A stretch of 64,000 bases of DNA from Calendula officinalis (lineage: Eukaryota > Streptophyta > Magnoliopsida > Asterales > Asteraceae). The notes below the pieces were generated by a model, which was not told the origin of the DNA, did no database searches, and saw nothing but the letters and a program-made list of their open reading frames with translations. Position numbers and translations under genes: made by a program. The stretch covers positions 80,720,909 to 80,784,908 of the forward strand of contig OY970820.1 in NCBI GenBank assembly GCA_963853835.1, in the 5' to 3' direction. Below are positions 52,271 to 64,000 of the stretch, one piece after another (position 1 is the first letter of the stretch; each line of letters begins with the position of its first letter).

Positions 52271-53539
52271 CGGTGCGCTTAATTACATTTTAAAAAAAAT
52301 TCCATCTCTGTTTTTCTAGAAAATTATTTATAATCGGAAACGGGTTTATTTTCCAGATTGGAAAATTATCGGTTTTTTCTATTTCTGTCAAGGAATAACT
52401 GAAAAAAAAAGTCAGTTTTCTCTCTTTTTTTTTTTTTTAAGTTTTTCCCCTTAAAAGTCTAAGTTGAGCAAGTTTTCTGGTTTTCGATTTGTCATTGAAT
52501 TCTTTTTTCTAGAAAAGTTTTAATTTCGACCCATTTACTTTCAATTGGGTCTTAAGTTTTCTCAATAATGGGTCAATCGGCTAAAAAGATTTAAAAAATA
52601 AAATATTACCTTAAAATGAAGCAAGTTTTAATCTGTCCCAAGTGTATTGAAATATATATTTAATCATACTTTATACACTAAATGTTTTTAAAAAAATTAT
52701 AATTTTGGACAAAAAGTGTATCGGATCAACAAAAGCTAATATGGCTCATACTTAAAAGTTCCCTTTTTTATATGTTATTGATGTTTTGTTTTACTTTTAT
52801 AGGAAACGTCTTGTGGAGAATTGTTTTGATTTCTCCCCTTAAATTCTTTGTAGATGAAGGAGAAACTTGAAGCTCACATTTGAGTTCAACCATGTACCGA
52901 TATTTACAGGCTTAGCTTTAGTGAATCAATGATGCTGTTATCTTTTTGTTGTGCAAAGTTATGTACTCCAGTCAGGACTTTATGTATATGATCTGTTATA
53001 TATTCACTCTCTACTAAAGTTATAGTTACAAACTCAACCCTCTTAATGATTCAGTTAAGATGACAACCTCTTAATCCGACAGATTCTGGGCGTTAATTAG
53101 CCTCTGAATAAAAAATTGAACATGTTTTGTTAATCGGATAATTTTAAGGGGAAGCCTGAATCATTCGGATTTTAGTCATTCATATGCTACCAAACAACAC
53201 CTAAGACTGTTCCAGCACGACCTACGACCTAAAGAACCACTATAAGCACAAATATTGAAGACATTTTAATCACATAATAATAGAAAGCACATAAGAAGCA
53301 GTTAATTAATATGTCCAACTATAAAAGCTTTCAACAGTAGCAGTTGCAATATAGCATAAAAATCAGACCCTACTCTCGGTTGTGATCACATGGGGTTTAG
53401 ACAGACAAGGTTGTTGGAAGATTTACTACCATCTTTTTTGTTCAAAGGCATATTCAAATTATTAGAGGAGACGACGTGAAGCGAAATGTTTAGGCGATTT
53501 CCTTTTCAATTATCTACTTAACATTAAGGCATGTTTGAG
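52271..53539. other. 3' flank and intergenic
   Basis: Probable 3' UTR of the PPR gene then AT-rich sequence; no gene or clear element seen. Confidence 0.5.
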
Positions 53540-53544
53540 AAAGT

Positions 53545-55268
53545 TGTAACACCTTAGTTTTTAATACAAAACATTTGGCCAAAATATATCATTTAATAAA
53601 GAGGAAAACTATCCCAAAATACGGATTTACAAAAACCTTTGGTATGAAAATCAGAAGATAAAAGTTGGTGTTACAAAATAGATCAAAACCAAAGCTAAGA
53701 CTAAATCCGTTCTAGTGTTCTTCTACTCTAGGCCCCGCATCTCTATCCATGCGCACATATACCTTCGATCCCGAACCTGAGTACATAGCAAAAACAACAA
53801 GGAGTACGTGAGACAAAAAGTCTCGTGAGCTGCATGGGTTTAGACCCCGATGATAATAAAGATCATATGACATATAAGCAAATATACAAGTATTTCGTCC
53901 ATCTATCTAGTCACCCTATTGTGACTCTAATTCCTTGCTTTCCTAACAATCATATCTAGTTATCGGGTTGCCCCCGAACTAACTAGAACCACCTTAACTT
54001 ATTAACCGAAATCCATCGCCATTAATAAGCTTCAAGATACCGGCAAGAGGGATTCACCCAATCTACCGATACCTGTCTTACTCGCCGGACTACCTCCAGT
54101 TAGAAAGGCTACTACCGTGGTTGAGTCGATGGGAATCCACCCAACTGCCCCTCGAACCACACCTCATGACCGGGGGTCCCCCGCATCATCACATCATCTC
54201 AATCGTACCATAACTCAACGGTTATGTCAATCTAGCTCTCGGCTATCACGTCAATCATCAAACAAGTTAGTTCAATACTATCATTAATATAACTAACTAT
54301 CGACTACTAGTCTACACAATTAAGCAAATAGACCGTAACACAAGTAAGAAAATGTATTTCATAGGCTATGTACTCAGTAAATTCCACACGTACTCACCTT
54401 AGCAAGCAATGCTCCGAATGCGTTCTTCAAACACAATACTTCCTTTCCCCCAAGATTGTACACTTTTGAGAATCCACCGAAATCCCTAATATGAAAATCA
54501 CAACTTGCTCAACAACAATTACCACTAATAATACACCCTTATTAAAAACCATTTGATAATACTTTCCCCCAATTTTGATGATTTCCAAAACCCTAGAACC
54601 AATCTTAAGATTCTTACAAATCTTAATCATACACTTGTTTTCTTTGTTAAAATATCATCTATTAAGTGTATACAACCTTTATTTAACCATTAATCACCAA
54701 CCCAAGAACTAGGGTTTCAAACACAAGCTTCTAAATCCATAGATCTAAAGCTACAACTACAAAGGATTGAAGATATACCTTAAATCTTCAACTAGGAGTG
54801 AAGAATCACGAGATTTGATGAAGAAATCGGCTCCAAATGATGGTATACACTAAAAAACGTATACTCACTTGTTGGGAGAGAAACTAGGGTTAACAATGGC
54901 ATTAAATCAGCCAAAACCCGTCTTTATTGTTGTCTGACGAAGTTCGCTCCGTGAACTTTTAGAGTTCGCGTCGTGAACTCTTGGTACGCGCGAAGTTCGT
55001 GCCGTGAACCCGTCGTGAACTCTGTCGTGAAATCTTAGAATCAGAACCCAAAGTCTCGGGTCCAAGTTCGCTCCGTGAACTTTTAGAGTTCGTGCCGTGA
55101 ACTCTTGGGCTGCAGTTTTTGTTGCCCTTTTCGACACGGTTTCGACCATAACTTTCTCATACGATGTCCAAATGACACGAAACCAATTCCTAAGTTCTTT
55201 AAATGATTTATCCTTATTTATCATATTTTTATAAAATTTAGTTATTCACAAAAATTCGGGTCGTTACA
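53545..55268 (-). mobile_element. solo LTR, gypsy-like, copy 2 (inverted)
   Basis: 1724 bp; minus strand starts TGTAACGACCCG and ends GGTGTTACA. Flanks AAAGT and AAAGC (four of five bases match). Same family as 12374-14084, with more GTTCGCG/CGTGAAC-type dyads at 54935-55110. The open frame at 54907-55224 comes from these repeats and is not credited as a gene. Confidence 0.88.
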
Positions 55269-55482
55269 AAAGCTTATTAAATAGGCTTTTTAGCTTATTA
55301 GCTTAATAAATTTAAATAAGCTTGAGTATAACAGAGGGTCTGTAACTCCATATAATTCGTATCAATATAACGTATAATCTGAATGGATATCTCTATAATC
55401 TTCAACTTATTGCTTCCCTAGTGCGACTAAGACATGTATTTATAGGTGAGAGAAGGTGTGACGCTTTCCATGCACTCAGCTG

Positions 55483-56045
55483 TAGGGGTGGCAATTCCTG
55501 ACACGACCCACAACCCGACACGAACCCAACACGGAAAAGGTCGGGTTTGGGATGACCATAAATGGGTTCGGGTAAAAAAAAAAGGTCGACCCATCCAACC
55601 TGTTTATAAATCAGGTCGGGTTCGGGTTGTCTTATGTAAAACCGGGTCGACCCACCAACCCATTTAATCTGTAAAGGTTTTTTAAAAAATATATAAAATA
55701 TTGAATACCATTACCATAAATAATACAATTAATAATATTATGTATTTGAAGTTGAACTTTGTTATTTTTCTATTAATTGGATTAAGATTAGCCTTGTATT
55801 TGAGTTTATTTTTTTGTTTCTAACCCAACCTGGTTCTGACCCGCTAACCCACTTGACCCTCCAACCTCTTAAGCTTATGGATTACACAGGTTGGGTATGG
55901 GTTACCTTGATTTAAATGAGTCCGGGTTAGAGTTGCTTTTTCTGACCCAAAATTCTAACAGGTCGGGTTTGGGTTTAGTGATTTCAACCCACCAACCCGC
56001 CAACCCGAACCCACTAACCCAAACCTAACCCAATTGCCACCCCTA
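55483..56045. mobile_element. hAT-type MITE
   Basis: 563 bp with ends TAGGGGTGGCAATT and exact inverse AATTGCCACCCCTA, flanked by a perfect 8-bp CTCAGCTG duplication (55475, 56046). The interior repeats GGGTCGACCC/AACCCGAACC words on both arms. Confidence 0.9.
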
Positions 56046-56053
56046 CTCAGCTG

Positions 56054-56960
56054 AGTATTTGTAGTTGTACCATTGTTGATGACGCGTAACTTGGAATGCG
56101 TGAAGACTGGTTCGGGGAACCCGTTTTTTTATTTGGGCCTGACTTTGGGCGTGTGAAACGAGACTTGACACATATTGACAGTGGATGTTGTAACAATTTT
56201 ATCAAATAACATAAAGAGAACAAATATTTAGTACGTTTAAGTTTTAAACACAACTATTAAGAGAAGAAATTAAAGATATAATTAACAAGTACATAAGAAA
56301 AGTAAAATTTCTACATTACATGATAAAAGGGTATTCCCGTTATAAACCAATGCCAACCAATGCCATCGGTATGTCGGTTGGGCAACCGTCGGTGTCGGTT
56401 CTTCTCCAACCGATGGTTTTTACATCATTGGTATGTTGCTTGCCGTTGGTTTTTTATGTCTCCAAACCGATGAGTAGAGAAGAGTTAAGGTGGGCCCAGT
56501 GGGGCATTTTAATAGGGTAATGTGTGCATATATTTTATAATAGTGGATCTCAAAAAATTGGAGAGAATGAGGTATTGTTGACATGAGTATGTGAGTTAAG
56601 TGATAATTGTAGAGTCCGCTGATCTGATACTGATTTGCTAAAATTGATAGTGTTAGTTGTCTCACAATTGATAGTGGTCTAATGAGCTTCTTCGAAATTG
56701 TACTGATGCGATCTAACGTTGTCATGACTGTTTTCAAACATCTTGCCATAAGGTAATATTTATCCGGAGAAAATCAAACCTGAGATCTTTATAAAATTAT
56801 TTAAAAGCTCTTACCGGCTACAGTTAAAAAACGATATATGTGCAAAAAAATAATCCGTATTATTTTAAGTTTGAAGCTACTTTTCGAGAGCAAAAGGCAA
56901 ACAAAAAAGCCCAAAATTCGTCCAAAAAGCCCTCTCCGTCGACGTCTGCATGTCCAGCCC
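56054..56960. other. intergenic
   Basis: No gene supported. 56330-56470 repeats CCAATGCC/ACCGATGG words, probably a decayed repeat. Confidence 0.4.
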
Positions 56961-58039
56961 ACTACTCACAGAGACGACGAAATAGTTTTTACAAATCTTA
57001 GAGAGAGAAAGCTTTGAGAGAGAGAAATACGAGCTTGAAGACGAACCAGAACGAACAACATTATATGCACACAAATCTTCATACCTAGAACATTCATATA
57101 TATCACGTCTCTGTATAATTTCTGAGTGATCAGGTTATTAATTTTAAAGGAGGGCACTCAGTCGATTCTTTTCATGTCCTGCTTTTTCTAGGGCAAAATT
57201 CATTTTTGATTAGGGAATTTGATCCATTTTACATCAAATAATAGCTTAAAGGGTGAGGGGAAAGGTCTCTCAGCTGGAGATTGTTGCACTGCTCTTCGCA
57301 ATTCAGGTAATCATCGCAGAAACCTTAGAATTCGACGAAATGCCATATGCTGTGTAAACCCTAGAAATGGAGCTATTGAAATTTCTTCTACTAGAGTTGA
57401 TCATTTGCCAATGAGTGTGTAATCATGTGATAGCAGTGTTGTATCGTGCATTTTGATTGAATGCATGCCTGAAAACTAAGTAAGTATCAACTAAATGAAA
57501 CCAGGGTCGTTTTTAATTCCTCAAAACAGTTCGTTTTTCACTCTATTATATATTAATGGAGCATTTTTCTTGAGATTACGAATGTTTACAATGGTGGTTG
57601 CACGTGGGCATGCACTATACTATCACTATGCAATGGGGTGGAACACGCAGTTCAATTTTCAAAAGTTTATGATGTGAATTATTCTGGTTTGCTCTTTCGT
57701 GCACTGTGAATGGCTAACTAAATTTGAACTCTTAGATTATCTGGATATAATGATCCACATTTAGTGTTGCTACAGTTATGGCAAATGATGAATATCTGGA
57801 TATAGATTATTTCCAAGTTGGTTCATTTTTGTAAATCATTGTTTTTCCATACAACATATTCATTACTTTAATAATCAAGATTCTTTAAATTACCATAAAT
57901 AACGTATATCCTATTTTTCTCGTTAGGAATATAAATATTTTGTTTTATCCCTCTTCCTCATGCATACGACACTTGTTGGTTGAAACCATAGTTACCTAAA
58001 TCAATAAAAAAACCCTAAATCAATACAACTGTAGGTGAT
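56961..58039 (+). other. probable 5' leader and leader intron of the EAF1-like gene
   Basis: GAGA-rich sequence at ~57000-57040, then a leader-like stretch ending TTCAG|GTAATC at 57306 and an acceptor TGTAG at 58034, six bases before the ATG. The exon start is inferred. Confidence 0.4.
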
Positions 58040-61000
58040 ATGCATGGATGTACTTCAGGATCTATGCTTTTAGTCAATGCTGAGCTGGATTCCATGGGAG
58101 GAGTTGGAATTAATTCAATACCATCTCTGCAGCAGTCATCTGATCTTGAGAAAACTCAAGCAGAACTTCGGTAACTAACAGTTGTTTATTTATTTTTGAT
58201 TTTTTCTATTTTTTTGTCAAATCCAGCCGAATATGATAGCGGAACATTTTATATTACAGACAAACATTCACCACTGCTGAGACGTTTAGAAGAGAATTAG
58301 AATTTCTACAGAAAGTACGCCGATGTGATTATTATTTTTATCTTTATGTTATAATTTCTTACATCATATATAATTAATTAATTGTTTATTATTTTCAGGG
58401 TGGAGATCCATTAGACTTAAAACCTGGTAATGCAGCATCAATTAGCTTCCAGTCCACATCACTAACAGATCGACATCCTCAGCAGTTTGTAACAAGGTCG
58501 AATTCATTGATTAATCTTTCTAGCTTTAATGTCATCATTATTGACAATACTTTTGTTATTATTATATTTTTTTTTTATTAATTTTTTCTGTTGCTGTAGC
58601 TGTAGTGAAGCAAAAGGTAGTTTTGCAATAACCGCTTCACCTCATGGAGATTCTGTTGAAAGTAGTGGTAGATTAGGTGCTCCTTTATCCTGTGAACCAA
58701 ACAGTGCTGATAATCTCATGTTATTGAAAGAATCAGGGGACTCAACTGTTTTAGAAATACCCAAAAAAGCATATAAACGTAGGGTTAGATCTCGCCCAAA
58801 TCGCGATCCTTTGCGACACATTTCAAGAGATTTTAAGGGATTAACGAATGATTCTCAGGAGAGAAAAAACTGTTTGTTAAATTCCAATTCTAACACTAAA
58901 AGCCCTAATGAATTAGATGGGGTGCCAGCTGTACAATCAACCCTTGTACCAGAAACAAAAGCTTTGGTTGAACCTGAATTTGTGGGGAATATAAACCAGG
59001 TAAATTTATCAGATTCTAAATGTCCAACTCCAATTAATGGTTTTGGAAATACAGAAGAGACAAAAGACATACCGGACCCCACAAAGATCTTGGATGCTGA
59101 GTCATCATGCACACAAAATAGTCAACGTTTTGATGACTATAATGTGAATGGTCAAACTGAGCGAAGTTTGGAAGGTGGTAATATAGTTGCAGAAAAGAAT
59201 GATAAAATATTAAATATTCATTCAACTTGCAATGAGGATTGTGCTGCTTTTAAAAAGGAAGATATAAAAGGACCTGATTTAATAACAGAAAATAACAGAC
59301 CTCAGGGTTCAAGTGGGACCCACGCAGAGCAAAATGCATGCTCTCAGGAAAACTTGAAATTGGCAGTTAAAGAGCATGAAGACTCGATTTTAGAAGAGGC
59401 TCGAATTATAGAGGTTTTAATTATTATTATGTATTTAATTAATTTTCATGTATGTTTGAACTTATGTAATTGGAATAAAAGTGTCATAAATAGCTCTGAT
59501 TTAATATTGTATTATAAACAGGCAAAACGTAAACGGATTGATGAATTATGTGTTAGAACGTTACCACCAGAGAAACGATTAAAATCACAATGGGATTTTG
59601 TCCTTGAGGAAATGCAATGGTTGGCTAATGATTTTGCACAGGTTTGTTTTCACTTTTTAAAATATATATTATTTGATTATAACAAAAATAATTATATATT
59701 TTTACTTTATAAACAGGAGCGCCTTTGGAAGGTTACTGCAGCTGCTCAAATTTCTCAAAAAGTTGCTTTTGCTTCACGTGTAAGATTACAACAGCAAATT
59801 TCACTGCAGAAACATAAAGAAGTTTCTCATACCTTAGCAGAAGCTGTCATGCAATTCTGGCACATGATACAGGTTTTTTAAACTGCATAATTATTTGATA
59901 AATAATTTAAATCTCACAATAAATACTACATATTTGAATTTAAGAAATATAAAATTGACAATAAATAAAAAAATATGCTACAGGTGAAATGCAAGGAACC
60001 AGAGTCAGAGTGCATTAAAAAAGATGATATGATTGGGGTTGAGGGGTATGCAATGAGGTTTTTGGATTATAATGACAGCTGTCAAGTTCAGTGGGACCCG
60101 ACTCAACCACATGTATCTGATTCTGATCTAGTCAGCATGGACCTTTCATGGGAACATAATTTAACAGAAGTATGGACTAACACTTGGATATCTTCACATA
60201 TTAAGTTCAAATTAAACCAGCTAAATATTTTTTGAAAATTAATTATTTTCATATTTGAAATAACTTTATTAATTTTTTCAAATTATAAAACTCTCGAGTT
60301 TGTATCCGTTATTTTGTATGTTTTCGGTTGACCGTTTGACCTGACACATGGTTCTCTATCTAATTTAACTGGTTTTGTGTAATACAGGAGAACTTATTTT
60401 ATACAGTACCACCTGGTGCAATTGAGGCCTACAGAAAAGCTATTGATTCTCATTTGCTACAGTTTGAGGTATAAAAATGTAATTTTAAATGTTATAAAAA
60501 TGTAGGGAAATAAATTTGATGATCATGGTTGCATTCTCTTTCATTACAAGTCCTTTGACTTAGGTTGACTAATAATTTTTTTTACTCTCTTTAGAGAACT
60601 GGCAGTAGCATGCAAGAGGAAGTTGATACATCTGGTTATGATGCAGTTGCAGGTAATAAATATTAAAAAAATATCCTAATTTAGTAAATTCACTAATTGA
60701 AAGTTTGAAACCCTAACTTCATATAACCTTCAAAATCTCAAGATAATGCATTTGAAGAAGACGAAGGGGAAACAAGCACATATTATCTACCAGGTCCCAA
60801 ATCCACAAACACAGCTCAGAAAAGAAGAAAAAACTTCAAATTTTATGGTCCAAAATCATACGAAATGGGATTCATGCAATCAGCTGAAAAAACAGTTGGA
60901 AATCAGTTATCTGTATTAAGTGGAAAACGATCTGGAAATGTTGGAATTCCAACAAAACGTGTTAGAACTGCATCTAGACAGAGGATTATGACTCCATTCA

Positions 61001-64000
61001 GTGCAGGGACTTCTGGACCACTGAATAGGACAGATGCTTCAAGTGGTGATAATAATTCTTTTCAAGATGAACAAAGTATTTTACAGAATAATATGGAAGC
61101 TGAATCAGTTGGAGATTATGAAAAACAGTTGCACTTTGACTCCATGGAAGTTTCAAATAGACCTAAAAGGAAAAAGAAGGCAAAACATCCCGTTTCTGAA
61201 TATTTACTCGAGTTTATTTTATTTTATTTATTTTGAGATTTTAGTTGCTGACTTGTTGTGGCTGAATTTTGTCTTATTATGTTGCAGGGGTCCATGTTTG
61301 AGAATCGATGGCAACTTGATTCTAATTTTCAGAATGACCAGGTGAAATTTTTGTTAATTATCTTGATAAATTGAACTGATTTGCATATAATAATGAAATA
61401 AATAAAATTTTAATTATATTGCAAATGCAGAAGGATCATGCAGGAAGGAGACTGGATACACATCAGTTTGACTCAAATGGAAGCAGTGGTTCGTGTCTTT
61501 CTCTTATCAGTGGTAGTTTTTTCAGTTACTTTTTTACAATCATACTCTTTTTTGCTTGTTTCAGTGGCTTCTCAAATGAGTAATATGTCCAACCCTAATA
61601 AGTTCATGAAATTACTTGTGCGCGATCGTGGTAGGAAAGTCAAACCACTTAAGGTATTAAGTCAACCTTTTAAATTCCTGTATATATATAATTAATCATA
61701 TAACGTTTATGCAGAACCCTGTTGGGCAGCCAGATTCAGGAAGCCCATGGTCATTATTTGAAGATCAGGTTACACTTTTTGCTTTCTTTTTTCTATTTTT
61801 CACTAAAATTTAATATATATTATATTTAGATTTAGATTACGAGTGGCGTATGTAACATTGTAACATGTGATGTATACATACTGCTTTGTTTTTTCAGGCC
61901 CTTGTTGTACTGGTACATGATATGGGTCCAAACTGGGAGCTTATCAGTGATGCCATTAACAGCACTTTGCAATTCAAAGTAAGTTTTGGTATAATATATT
62001 TTCCATTTTTTAGGTTTAAAATGATGCAAATGTTTGGCACATGTGCAGTGCATTTTTCGCAAATCAAAAGAATGCAAAGAACGACACAGCATTTTGATGG
62101 ATAGAAATACTGGTGATGGAGTTGATAGTGCTGAAGATTCAGGATCATCTCAACCTTATCCATCTACTTTACCTGGAATTCCAGAGGCAATTTTCATTTT
62201 TAATTTGATATATTTTATTATATGCTAATTAATTAGCGTATTAAATTCCATAATTAAGATAAATCATTGCGTATGATGCAGGGTAGTGCAAGACAGTTAT
62301 TTCAACGGTTGCAAGGACCAATGGAAGAAGATACACTTAAATCTCATTTTGAGAAAATTATTATGATCGGACAAAAACAACATTACAGAAGGACACATGT
62401 GACTATTTCTCCCTTTTGTTTTTGATAATTTCCTGTGTTCAAACGTTATACTCTCGTTTTTATTTTATTTTTTATTTTTCTGCAAAGAATGATAATCAGG
62501 ATCCAAAGCAGTTGCAACAGCCTCATAAATCTCATGCAAATGCTCTTTCTCAAGTATACCCAAATAACAAAATTGGCGGACCCGTCCTTACGTGAGCTTT
62601 ATTTCTCAACCTACCTATATTATATTTTGTTCGTGAAACCCTAATACCTAATTTTTCATTTAGACCCCTTGAACTATGCGAAGCAATCTCGTCTAGCCCA
62701 GATGTTGTTCCAGCTGGCTATCAAGGTCCTCATAGTGGTGGGTTACCAGGTCTGAACCATGGCTCAGTACCACCCGCGGTTCCCGGTTCTGGGTCGGCTT
62801 CGGTTCCTGCCACGTCAGCACCTGGTTCTAACCTTCCTTCTGCATCTGCTCCACTTAATCCTTCTGTTAGGTAATTTTTCTGCAACTAAAGGAAGCCTTA
62901 GTTTCTCTTCTATGGTTGATTTTGTATATGTGTAAAGGGAGGGAAGATATGGGATTCCAAGAACAGGTTCATTATCAGTAGAAGACCAACAAAGAATACA
63001 ACAATACAATCAAATGTTATCTGCAAGGAACTCAAAGATGTTGCCAGCTGGCAATGGTACAGGTACGGGTGGGGTCAATAGAAACATGAAGATGACTAGA
63101 CCAGGTTTTCCATCAACATCTATGTTGAATTCTGCTCAAATGTTAAGACCTCGTGATCCTATGCATATCATTCGGGTCAGTCATTATATATATTTTTTTC
63201 TTTTTTCAGTAAATATAAATATTTATTTCTGCAGGCGGCAGACCAACAAAGTGGGTCGACTCAGTCATTCCCTAATCAAATTCCCCAACAACCATACCCG
63301 CGTGGTCCAATCTCTCCCCATTTTCAAGGACCCCCAAATAACACACAAAATCCAGCTTTAGCAATGAGATTTGCAAAAGAAAGACAACTTCAACAACGCC
63401 TACTCTTACAACAACAACACCAATTCTCTACATCCAATCCCATGATGCCACCTGTACAACAAGATTCTCAACTTCCTCTTTCATCACCACAACCGTCTTC
63501 TTCTCCACCTGTCAGACCACCACCGCCACCTCATGGGCTTGTCAGAAACCCTCAAATAAGACCACGGATGCCTCACCAGCTGCCACCTCAGCAACGACAA
63601 CAGCCGCCACCTCAGCTTTTGAAAGGTGGTGTTAGGGGGAATATGATGACAAATCAGAATCTTTCTTCTGATTCATCACTTGTGAATGGCTTTTCAGGAG
63701 GTCAGTCTACTAAAATGTATCCTGCTGTACCTCAATCTAGTTTAAGTCAACCACATCAGCACAAGACTTTTTCCGGTCAAACACACAAGTCAACTCAATC
63801 ATCTGATGATAATAATAATAAAAATCAGAACTTGGTGAGTAGAAGACAAGCAGTAACAACTCCTCAAAAAGTGTTGCTTAATCAGAAAGTCAACACCTCT
63901 GACCAGTCAACATCTAAGACAAATACAGCTGTCACAATGCCAAATGAACCATCTAATAGTACTGAAACACCTGTTGTTTCTTCGGGTAAGAATCCTGTGC
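58040..64000 (+). CDS. EAF1: EAF1-like NuA4 histone acetyltransferase subunit, 3' end outside window
   Basis: Scaffold/SANT subunit of the plant NuA4 histone H4 acetylation complex. Twenty-one exons were placed with consistent phase: 58040-58170, 58260-58314, 58399-58496, 58606-59413, 59522-59641, 59717-59872, 59984-60169, 60388-60468, 60595-60652, 60743-61191, 61288-61341, 61431-61488, 61565-61653, 61715-61768, 61898-61978, 62049-62186, 62282-62398, 62488-62591, 62664-62870, 62938-63175 and 63235 onward. That is ~1349 codons so far. Start MHGCTSGSMLLVNAELDSMG and TASPHGDSVESS match plant EAF1A/B. HSA domain at ~385-425 (SQWDFVLEEMQWLANDF). SANT at ~792-845 (LVHDMGPNWELISDAI). A Gln/Pro-rich tail begins in the last exon. 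Intron 16 starts with GC. Confidence 0.92.

Noticed and set aside
54907..55224. 105-residue minus-strand ORF with repeated EFTART/VHDA words
   Set aside because: Comes from the GTTCRCG dyad repeats of the solo LTR; copy 1 does not keep the frame.
56320..56749. Overlapping 66- and 109-residue ORFs
   Set aside because: No domain, both strands open by chance in a repeat-like GGTTGG/CCAATGCC stretch.

Overview
The window is nuclear DNA of a flowering plant. It has multi-exon genes with GT-AG introns, AT-rich intergenic sequence, and dense nested transposable elements. The transposon types (a very large extra ORF behind copia pol, solo LTRs beginning TGTAACGACCCG) suggest Asteraceae; that placement is inference, since nothing here names a species.

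Host genes, left to right: a BAP31-like ER membrane protein (3204-5083, +); a cinnamyl-alcohol-dehydrogenase pseudogene with introns kept but the frame broken (6807-8011, +); PIG-T, the GPI-transamidase subunit, in five exons (8366-11332, -); a 93-residue GASA/snakin peptide in three exons (19708-20638, +); an intronless tRNA-Leu(CAA) (49013-49096, +); a chloroplast-type PPR protein close to Arabidopsis At5g48730 (50428-52270, +); and the first 21 coding exons of an EAF1-like NuA4 subunit with HSA and SANT domains, running off the right edge (58040-64000, +). All spliced models were checked for donor and acceptor dinucleotides and for reading phase.

Mobile DNA fills most of the rest. At the left edge is the 5' end of a decayed copia element. 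From 11617 to 14461 a Helitron remnant contains a PIF/Harbinger element, which contains a 1.7 kb solo LTR. A second solo LTR of that family lies inverted at 53545-55268. A 4.8 kb Harbinger element (21158-25920) carries a dead transposase gene split by another solo LTR. hAT, Stowaway and Tourist-like MITEs, tRNA-derived SINEs with clear target duplications, and Helitrons with exon-like gene fragments fill the gaps.

The most striking object is an 11.5 kb copia (Sirevirus-like) retrotransposon at 34067-45558 (-). Its 617-bp LTRs differ at one base, and its three ORFs are open: gag 855 aa, pol 1162 aa, and an extra 1160-aa ORF in the env position. The word CAGTAGTA recurs in the LTR, in the spacer before the third ORF and inside all three ORFs. 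Both non-coding arrays lie about 100-140 bp upstream of a TATA box. The third ORF has what looks like its own plant promoter, 5' leader and start context. This is the best candidate for something undescribed.
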